A stretch of DNA of 11,379 bases from the NCBI GenBank assembly GCA_040905285.1, contig JBBDRV010000033.1, positions 1 to 11,379 of the forward strand. The letters are read 5' to 3'. The DNA is from JBBDRV01 sp040905285. Lineage in GTDB: Bacteria; Bacteroidota; Rhodothermia; Balneolales; Balneolaceae. Below the pieces are notes generated by a model. It did no database searches and was not told where the DNA came from. It saw only the letters and a list, made by a program, of their open reading frames with translations. Shown here piece by piece: positions 6,584 to 11,379 of the stretch. The translations under genes and the position numbers were made by a program. The stretch's first letter is position 1, and each line of letters opens with the position of its first letter.

Positions 6584-7684
6584 TTATTGAGGCAGGAGCA
6601 GGAAATCCCTGGGAGCATAACCGACTGTGAATGAGTCTACGGCCGCCCCGGACGGTTCATAGATGATCGCCTGGCCCGACTGCGTGTAGCCGCGGCTGTG
6701 GGCCAGATAAAGCCGGTCTTCAGCCGGAGAGTACTGAATGCCGTTGAAACTCCGGTCAATAAACAAGTCGCTGGTCACCTCATAGGTGTCCATATTAATC
6801 TGCTGGACCGCTTCTTCGTTGACAACCCAGGCCCGGCCTGAAGTCTCATCCAGTGTTATGGCGCTTGGAAATCCGCCGGTCTCGATCGTTTCCAGTACGT
6901 CTGACGTATTTCCGTCCAGAATATCGATCTGTCCCGGAATGTTATTTTCCGGATCGTTATAGGGCTTGTTCCCGTTGGAGACCACCCAGATCCGCTGATC
7001 ACTGTCCGCTTTCATTCTGATCGGTCCGCTGCCAACCGTGACGGTCGTCATTACCTCATCGGTTGACATATCAATGACCGACAGCGTATTATCCTCGCCA
7101 TAGCCGTAGTTGGCTACGTAGAGGCGGTCTCCGATCGCCAGCATCTGATGCGGGCTGTTTCCGACTTCAATCCTGGTATCCGAGACCTCATAATTTTCCA
7201 GATCAACCACGTATACGTAACTTGCAGGCTGTTCAGAATTAAAATCGGGCAGACTGCTCGCGTATCCCTTTTCCCCATTGGCCTCCACAAACCCCACCGG
7301 AGATATCCCCCCAAAGGTTATCGTGGCAATACTTTCAACAGAGACCGGGTCCACCACTTCAATTTTGTTGGTGTTGTTTGCCACTATATAGAGCCGATCA
7401 CCGGACAGTGAAGCGGACTGTATGATGCCGGCCATCGGTCGTCCGTTCACCTGCTGGAATTTCTGCTGTACCGCCTGCCCCGTTTCTGGGTTGTAGCTGG
7501 TGACGGAACCGTCTCCCTCTGAGAAGTTGCCTTCATTGATCACCAGCAGACCGGGGGGAGTTTCATCTTCCAGGTTTGAAACCGGATCGTCGCTGCAGGC
7601 CGTTACCCCGAACAGAGTCATAAGGACGACGGCGGACAGTATGTACAGGTATCTTTTATACATTGTATTCATTTGGGTATTCAT
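6584..7684 (-). CDS. BtuG-like surface beta-propeller lipoprotein (YncE/DUF5074-type)
   Basis: A 366-residue lipoprotein. The signal ends in a VTAC lipobox with acylated Cys30, followed at once by SDDP, which resembles the acidic lipoprotein export signal that sends Bacteroidota lipoproteins to the cell surface. The mature part consists of beta-propeller repeats such as GDRLYIVANNTNKIEVVDP, GDRLYVANYGYGEDNTLSVI, RIWVVSNGNKP, RAWVVNEEAVQQINMDTYEV and DRLYLAHSRGY, and it ends GYAPRDFLLLPQ. In Bacteroides thetaiotaomicron, BtuG is a surface propeller lipoprotein that binds cobalamin very tightly and hands it to BtuB. Position directly after a riboswitch-controlled BtuB-like gene, plus the export signal, suggests the same role here. 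The start region is duplicated (MNTQMNTMY), leaving Met1, Met5 and Met8 as candidates. Without structure, the B12-binding role remains inference. Confidence 0.75.
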   Translation of the reverse strand: MNTQMNTMYKRYLYILSAVVLMTLFGVTACSDDPVSNLEDETPPGLLVINEGNFSEGDGSVTSYNPETGQAVQQKFQQVNGRPMAGIIQSASLSGDRLYIVANNTNKIEVVDPVSVESIATITFGGISPVGFVEANGEKGYASSLPDFNSEQPASYVYVVDLENYEVSDTRIEVGNSPHQMLAIGDRLYVANYGYGEDNTLSVIDMSTDEVMTTVTVGSGPIRMKADSDQRIWVVSNGNKPYNDPENNIPGQIDILDGNTSDVLETIETGGFPSAITLDETSGRAWVVNEEAVQQINMDTYEVTSDLFIDRSFNGIQYSPAEDRLYLAHSRGYTQSGQAIIYEPSGAAVDSFTVGYAPRDFLLLPQ

Positions 7685-7754
7685 TTGGCAGGTTGCTTTT
7701 TTAAGTTATAATTTTTGTGTGTGCCTGTCGGTGGATTTGGCCTACAGCCACGGG

Positions 7755-9806
7755 CTACAGCGGCAGATCCAGTCCGGCCGATAAAGTCAGGTAACGGCCC
7801 GGCATGGGATACCACTGTATGATTTCGTAGCGCTCGTTCAGGAGGTTGTTTGCAGAAAGCCGTATCTGCCAGTCAGCCCCGAAAAGTTCCTGCACGGCTG
7901 ATACCGTCAGATCCAGCACCTGAAAATCTCCGAGAGAGGATGTGTGATCTTCGGTAGTGTAGCGGCGGTCTGTCCAGCGGTAGTCCACATGTACAGCAAC
8001 GGGGGGGAGACGGATGCCCAGATTGCTTCGGGCCGTCCACTCCGGTACGTATCGCATTTGACGGCCCACGGCCAGATCTCCCTGAAAACGAGCTTTTGCT
8101 ATTTCAGAGCGGCGCCAGTCAGCCCCGATGGTCCAGTTGAATTCTGCCGTTCCCATACGCCATTCCGTTTCCAGTCTTCCCTCTATGCCGTAGGCATCTG
8201 TTTCTTCTACATTGGAGGGGGACCATATGCCGTTCCGGCCGGGAAACCAGTAGATGCCGTTGTCCAGCCAGATCCGGTAAAGGGTCAGGTTGAAACTCCC
8301 GAAAAGCGGGTTCTCCGGCAGGTAGACAAACCCGCCTTCTGTTTTGACACTTCTTTCCGGTTCCAGATCCGGGTTTCCTCCCGGAATCCAGTAGAGATCA
8401 TTAAAAGAGGGAGGGTTGTAATCGCGGCTGACCATTCCTTTCAGGTGAAGCCGGTTTTTAAGAACTTCCCAGTTTGCCCCCAGGGAAGGACTTAAAACCC
8501 AGCCGAATCCGGAATAACTGTCCAGACGGGCGGTCGGGGAGAGACGCAGGGGCAACCCGGTGAGACGGATCTCCGGATTCAACCGCAAACCCAGCAGCCG
8601 GCGGTGATAGTCCCCCGCGTAGTTATTGGTATCGACCACTTCCAGGCCGCCGCTGATTCCTCCCTGCCAGACAATTCCACCGGAAGGAGGACGCCGGAAA
8701 TCAAGATTGTTAAGCCACCTTCCCTTCAGGAAACGGCTGTCAATATCCGCTCCCGGATCGTTATAGCCAAAGCGGTCGTGCTCCAGAAAACTGCGAACAG
8801 TCACATTCCAGTTCCCCGCCGATGTCTCCAGCCCTGTGAGCCACCGCACGCCCCGGTTCTCCTGGCTGGTTACCGTACTGGCTGAGAGAATGCTTCCCGG
8901 AATCTCCTCCCGGCTGTTCCAGTACCAGATACCGGAGTAGAGCTTACCGCCGGTCAGCTCATAGCTGACGCTGCCGGTCAGGTGATCTGTCCGGCCTGCA
9001 TTATTCAGCCGGCGCTCCTCCCGGCCGCTGGCACGGTTTACATAGCTGAAATCGTTTGATGCACGGTCGTATATGCCCTGCAGGGAAACGGACCAGCGGC
9101 CGGTGCCATAGGTTGCATGCAGCTGGCTGTTCCAGGTGCCGAAGGCCCCGGCCGACTGCATCAGCTCCAGGTGATTTTTCCCCCCGGCTCCGGGAGGGGA
9201 AAGATAGATGACTCCCCCCAGGCTTCCGCCTCCAAAGGCGCTGCTTGGCGTGCCGGGACTTACTTCCACGGAATTAAACAGAGCTGAAGGGATCAAGGAA
9301 AGATCGGTCTGGCCAAGGGAGAGGCTGTTTACGGGAAAACCGTCCCACAGCACCTGGGTCTGACCGGCTGAAAGGCCGCGCTGTGAAGATAATGCAAGGG
9401 CCCCGGGTCCGTTGTCGCGGATGAACAGGCTGGAATAACGGGATAAAAGTGCCGAGATCGGCAAAGTACGTGCATTTGCAAGCTGCAGGGAATCTATGTG
9501 CTGTATATCGACAGGCTGATAGCGAAGCGGCTCGGGCAGACGTGTTGACCTGATAAGGATTTCATCCAGCTGCAGGGTGTCTGCCATCGGGTGTATCCAT
9601 AAACTGTCTTGCACCAGACTGTCTTGCACCGGAAGACGGCTGCCGGAAAGTCCGTCCGGCTCCGGCTGGTATCCGTGCGACAGGGCAGGCGGGTTCAGGT
9701 CATATCCGGCGGAGGCCAAAGGGAAAAACAGCAGGAGATACACCGGAATAAACAGCAAAAAAACGAAGACGGGAAGAAAGCACGTATCACGTGATAAAAA
9801 AAACAT
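7755..9806 (-). CDS. btuB: TonB-dependent vitamin B12 receptor (BtuB-like)
   Basis: A 683-residue outer-membrane receptor when started at the ATG at 9804-9806. A longer reading frame from 9911 would begin inside the riboswitch, so it is rejected. Residues 1-33 are a long hydrophobic signal peptide. A TonB-box-like DEILIRS lies at about 81-87, then the plug domain with PISALLSRYSSLFIRDNGPG, QTQVLWDGFPVNSLS and SAFGGGSLGGVIYL. The beta-barrel follows, with typical NPDLEPERSVKTEGG and a terminal NNLLNERYEIIQWYPMPGRY block. Substrate is assigned from the cobalamin riboswitch in its leader and the BtuG-like gene 70 bases downstream. The C-terminus ends in Leu rather than the usual aromatic residue. 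A weak AGG lies seven bases before the ATG and is partly buried in a leader hairpin. Confidence 0.88.
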   Translation of the reverse strand: MFFLSRDTCFLPVFVFLLFIPVYLLLFFPLASAGYDLNPPALSHGYQPEPDGLSGSRLPVQDSLVQDSLWIHPMADTLQLDEILIRSTRLPEPLRYQPVDIQHIDSLQLANARTLPISALLSRYSSLFIRDNGPGALALSSQRGLSAGQTQVLWDGFPVNSLSLGQTDLSLIPSALFNSVEVSPGTPSSAFGGGSLGGVIYLSPPGAGGKNHLELMQSAGAFGTWNSQLHATYGTGRWSVSLQGIYDRASNDFSYVNRASGREERRLNNAGRTDHLTGSVSYELTGGKLYSGIWYWNSREEIPGSILSASTVTSQENRGVRWLTGLETSAGNWNVTVRSFLEHDRFGYNDPGADIDSRFLKGRWLNNLDFRRPPSGGIVWQGGISGGLEVVDTNNYAGDYHRRLLGLRLNPEIRLTGLPLRLSPTARLDSYSGFGWVLSPSLGANWEVLKNRLHLKGMVSRDYNPPSFNDLYWIPGGNPDLEPERSVKTEGGFVYLPENPLFGSFNLTLYRIWLDNGIYWFPGRNGIWSPSNVEETDAYGIEGRLETEWRMGTAEFNWTIGADWRRSEIAKARFQGDLAVGRQMRYVPEWTARSNLGIRLPPVAVHVDYRWTDRRYTTEDHTSSLGDFQVLDLTVSAVQELFGADWQIRLSANNLLNERYEIIQWYPMPGRYLTLSAGLDLPL
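9603..9630. repeat. Tandem 15-base duplication within btuB
   Basis: ACTGTCTTGCACC recurs with a 15-base period (9603-9615 and 9618-9630). It encodes the in-frame repeat QDSLVQDSLW (about residues 61-70) in the linker between signal peptide and TonB box. The frame is kept, so it only lengthens a flexible region; it looks like a recent slippage duplication. Confidence 0.6.
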
Positions 9807-9814
9807 GGTATGAC

Positions 9815-9848
9815 CTGTTTGCAAACCTTTAACCCGAAGGTTTAACAG
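9815..9848 (-). promoter_or_regulatory. Hairpin between riboswitch and btuB start: probable expression platform
   Basis: AAACCTT (9823-9829) pairs with AAGGTTT (9837-9843) around a seven-base loop. CTGTT (9815-9819) pairs with AACAG (9844-9848), leaving three bases (9820-9822) bulged, for about 12 bp in total. On the minus strand its 3' base overlaps the AGG that serves as the only Shine-Dalgarno-like element of btuB, seven bases from the ATG. A run of eight U starts just after the AUG, within codons 2-4. The arrangement fits translational shut-off by ribosome-site sequestration, possibly mixed with termination. Which state is stabilised by cobalamin is not visible. Confidence 0.6.
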
Positions 9849-9851
9849 TGC

Positions 9852-10054
9852 GGCGGCTGGCAGGTCTCCTGGCTTGCCCGCGACAAGCGACCTTCCCGTC
9901 TTTCCCGGCAATGATATGCGGGGATAAACAGTGGTTAAGGCAAGGCTTGCCGCATGTTCCGCCCCAAAGGGCAGAGCAGGCTTACAGTTGCGGGTACAGC
10001 TCCCGTTTTTAACGGGATTCCCTTTTCATCTTCCATTCGGAAGAACCAGACACC
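9852..10054 (-). ncRNA. Class I cobalamin riboswitch
   Basis: The minus strand carries the class I cobalamin riboswitch core in order. First comes a TTCTTCCGAATGGAAGA hairpin near 10030-10044, then ATGAAAAGGGAATCCCGT around 10013-10029. The signature GAGCTGTACCCGCAACTGTA follows at about 9983-10002, and the B12-box element AAGCCAGGAGACCTGCC at 9859-9875. The closing P1 stem is also visible: GGTGTCTGG (10046-10054) pairs with CCAGCCGCC (9852-9860) with one mismatch and one G-U. Its 3' edge is 46 bases from the btuB ATG. It should bind adenosylcobalamin (or another cobalamin) and repress the B12 uptake operon. Identification is strong; ligand subtype preference is not determined. Confidence 0.96.
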
Positions 10055-10079
10055 ATAGTTGATGCAATGATGCCGAGCT

Positions 10080-10111
10080 GAAAGTTACACAGGGGGATCC
10101 TATAATTCAAA
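10080..10111 (-). promoter_or_regulatory. Candidate Bacteroidota-type promoter for the B12 operon
   Basis: On the minus strand, TTTG (10108-10111) is separated by 20 bases from TAACTTTC (10080-10087), one mismatch from the TAnnTTTG -7 box of Bacteroidota promoters, with fitting spacing from the -33 TTTG. Transcription would begin roughly 10-20 bases before the riboswitch P1 stem. No experimental start is available. Confidence 0.5.
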
Positions 10112-10132
10112 GACAATCTGTTGGGATCCCCC
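10092..10132. repeat. Inverted repeat overlapping the B12 operon promoter
   Basis: GGGGGATCC (10092-10100) and GGATCCCCC (10124-10132) are perfect 9-base inverted arms separated by 23 bases that include the putative -33 TTTG. One arm falls in the promoter spacer and the other upstream. It could be a two-site operator, or a cruciform/hairpin. It also lies about 100 bases upstream of the divergent plus-strand gene and could influence both. No U-tract adjoins either arm. Confidence 0.5.
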
Positions 10133-10232
10133 ACTTGTTCTTCAACTGGGAGAAACCTATCCTCCCGGCCGGGACAGTTTTTTATCCGGATTGCATCTTT
10201 AATCTCTGATTATAACTATTGTGGCACTGTCG

Positions 10233-10982
10233 ATGAATAAACCCAAGGCCCTGTTTAACTGGAGTGGAGGCAAAGATTCTTCTCTCTGCCTGTATCATGT
10301 CCTCCAGGCTGGAGAAATTGACGTCTCCTGCCTGTTTACGACCGTCAGCGCCAGGTACAACAGAATCTCCCAACATGGTGTACGTGCTGAACTCTTAAGG
10401 GTACAGGCTGAGAAAACCGGCATTCCCCTGAAAATTCTGCGTCTTCCCGATTCCCCCACCATGGAGGAGTACAACAACCGGTTGAGGGAAACGCTGGCCG
10501 GTTTCAGGGAAGAGGGTGTCACCGTATCTGTCTTCGGGGATATCGCACTGGAGGACTTGCGCCGGTACAGAGAGGAGCAGTTGTCGAAAGCCGGTTTAAA
10601 AGGTCTCTTTCCCTTGTGGAAACAGCCGACAGGAAAGCTGGCAAAAGAATTTATTGACCTGGGGTTCAAAGCCGTTACGGTATGTGTTGACGGGAGCAGA
10701 CTGGACCGGAGTTTTGCAGGAAGGGACTTTGATGAAGATTTTTTAAAAGATCTGCCGGAGGGCATCGATTCCTGCGGTGAAAACGGTGAGTTCCATACAT
10801 TCGTTTACGACGGCCCTGTCTTCAGCAAGTCTGTTGCCTTTGCCAGGGGAGACCTTGTTTACCGGACATACACTCCGCCTGACCGGGAAGTTGACGGTTC
10901 GGATGACTATTCATGCAGTGCCGGCCGGCCGGAGTCATCTCTGCCGGGTTTCTGGTTTTGCGATCTGATTCCGCCGGTGTAA
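10233..10982 (+). CDS. Dph6-like PP-loop ATP pyrophosphatase
   Basis: A 249-residue cytoplasmic enzyme of the adenine nucleotide alpha-hydrolase superfamily. The PP-loop ATP-binding motif SGGKDS is at residues 11-16 right after a hydrophobic KALFNW strand. Further family blocks are SARYNRISQHGVRAELL, VFGDIALEDLRRYREE, GLFPLWKQPTGKLAKEF, and GENGEFHTFVYDGPVF, followed by a terminal GFWFCDLIPP. This matches Dph6 (diphthine-ammonia ligase), which adenylates a carboxylate and amidates it. Bacteria lack diphthamide, so the reaction here is probably a different ATP-dependent amidation or thiolation. A GTG at 10221 would add four residues (MALS); the ATG gives the better family start. The gene is divergent from the B12 uptake operon and appears monocistronic. 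Confidence 0.88.
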   Translation: MNKPKALFNWSGGKDSSLCLYHVLQAGEIDVSCLFTTVSARYNRISQHGVRAELLRVQAEKTGIPLKILRLPDSPTMEEYNNRLRETLAGFREEGVTVSVFGDIALEDLRRYREEQLSKAGLKGLFPLWKQPTGKLAKEFIDLGFKAVTVCVDGSRLDRSFAGRDFDEDFLKDLPEGIDSCGENGEFHTFVYDGPVFSKSVAFARGDLVYRTYTPPDREVDGSDDYSCSAGRPESSLPGFWFCDLIPPV

Positions 10983-11013
10983 AAAATGGGTATAATAAAC
11001 TGGTGTAAAAAAA
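10976..11013. repeat. Short direct repeat at the end of the PP-loop gene
   Basis: GGTGTAAAAAA occurs at 10976-10986, where it contains the TAA stop codon, and again at 11002-11012. The 26-base period suggests a small duplication or slippage event. Bases 11014-11156 contain a TTGACA-like box at 11103-11108 but no ORF or terminator that I can support. Confidence 0.45.
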
Positions 11014-11180
11014 TGCACTGACGCTATAGACAACATGCCCACGGACGGAAGGGAAACGTTGTATCCTGCATCGCGGGAGGAACAGAAAAGAGCTGAAAAC
11101 AGTTGACAGTATATTATAAGGCATTATGTTCTTCTTTAGTATCTTGGTCGTATCGATGCATTGCCCGGCACTTTAGAAAC

Positions 11181-11220
11181 GACCGCCAAAGTGGGCCACC
11201 AAAAGTTGGCCAACCAAAAA
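11181..11220. repeat. Spaced near-repeats at the putative IS end
   Basis: GTGGGCCACCAAAA (11191-11204) and GTTGGCCAACCAAAAA (11205-11220) are adjacent degenerate copies, each with a palindromic core (GTGG.CCAC and TTGGCCAA). A partial third unit, GACCGCCAAA, precedes them at 11181-11190. Such serial sites near an element's end are typical of transposase binding arrays. Confidence 0.55.
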
Positions 11221-11249
11221 AATGTTTCCCTCCGGCCCGCCGGCGTCAG

Positions 11250-11378
11250 TTACCTGACGACGAATCCGCTATTTAGCCCGATTATTTTTGATTTCAGAAG
11301 ATCATCTATATCAATATCAATTTGCCGGTAAATGTTCTGTGCTGGTGCTCCTTTTGAGTCTGGCGGCGGCTTTTTGGG
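11250..11378 (-). CDS. C-terminal end of an unidentified ORF in the putative IS (partial)
   Basis: The last 42 codons of an open reading frame entering from the right edge and ending with TAA at 11250-11252. The peptide has a Pro/Lys-rich linker (PKKPPPDSKGAPAQN) followed by IYRQIDIDIDDLLKSKI and a GLNSGFVVR end. No catalytic motif falls in this part. If the element is IS21-like, the last gene before this end would be istB, the ATPase helper of the transposase; that is positional inference only. I do not recognise the peptide itself. Confidence 0.4.
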   Translation of the reverse strand, partial: PKKPPPDSKGAPAQNIYRQIDIDIDDLLKSKIIGLNSGFVVR

Positions 11379-11379
11379 G

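Larger units (their letters stand above)
11157..11379 (-). mobile_element. End of an insertion sequence, possibly IS21-like (runs off the window)
   Basis: Three things coincide here: the terminal codons of a minus-strand ORF, a short non-coding tail, and spaced repeats of the TGGCC/CCAAA type that resemble the multiple transposase-binding sites near IS21-family ends. The outer boundary is a guess: a TG dinucleotide at 11157-11158 starts the last plausible terminal sequence. The other end lies outside the window, so terminal inverted repeats and target duplication cannot be verified. Confidence 0.45.

Noticed and set aside
7944..8495. 183-codon open frame on the plus strand
   Set aside because: It lies antisense to the beta-barrel region of btuB, and its composition looks like the complement of that gene.
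9807..9911. Extension of the btuB reading frame by 35 codons to a start at 9911
   Set aside because: These codons overlap the conserved B12-box and P1 of the riboswitch, and a clean signal peptide begins only at the ATG at 9804-9806.
10163..10184. TCCCGGCCGGGA palindrome followed by T6 as a plus-strand terminator
   Set aside because: The perfect palindrome leaves no adequate loop, and it lies upstream of the PP-loop gene with no plus-strand gene to terminate.
11103..11147. TTGACA (11103-11108) and TATCTTGG (11140-11147) as a plus-strand promoter
   Set aside because: The spacing between the two boxes is too long for either a sigma70-type or a Bacteroidota-type promoter, and no intact downstream gene is visible.

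Overview
The window looks like a chromosomal segment from a member of the Bacteroidota/Rhodothermota/Balneolota (FCB) group. The indications are: a DUF5522 protein, a lipoprotein with a Bacteroidota-type surface-export motif right after its lipobox Cys, a promoter candidate of the TTTG-N20-TAnnTTT type, weak or absent Shine-Dalgarno sequences, and moderate GC content. The assignment is an inference; no rRNA or phylogenetic marker was compared.

Layout. Almost everything is on the minus strand, so transcription runs from high to low coordinates. From left to right: the 5' end of carA (1-187, cut by the window edge), preceded on its own strand by a strong intrinsic terminator or attenuator hairpin (246-280); an NhaC-family Na+/H+ antiporter (451-2010); a two-gene unit of a Vgb-like beta-propeller lipoprotein (2855-3895) and a small secreted protein with one CxxCH haem motif and a Reeler/choice-of-anchor V-like domain (2215-2838); a two-gene unit of yajQ (4451-4939) and a short TraR/DksA zinc-finger protein (4092-4427); and an overlapping copper pair, SCO1/SenC (5579-6154) and PCu(A)C (5097-5582), that probably metallates the CuA site of cytochrome oxidase.

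The most coherent system is a vitamin B12 uptake operon at 6363-10111 (minus). It starts with a promoter candidate, then a class I cobalamin riboswitch (9852-10054) whose conserved core and P1 stem can be read directly. A hairpin that could hide the ribosome binding site follows, then a BtuB-like TonB-dependent receptor (7755-9806), a surface-signal beta-propeller lipoprotein resembling Bacteroides BtuG (6584-7684), and a 66-residue Cys-rich DUF5522 protein (6363-6563). Divergent from it is the only large plus-strand gene, a bacterial Dph6-like PP-loop ATPase (10233-10982). Its family is named for diphthamide synthesis, a pathway bacteria lack, so its place beside a B12 locus is notable.

The right edge (about 11157-11379) looks like the end of an insertion sequence, possibly IS21-like. 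It holds short spaced repeats and the last 42 codons of a minus-strand ORF that runs off the window. No tRNA, rRNA, CRISPR array or prophage was seen. The remaining gaps are all shorter than 300 bases.
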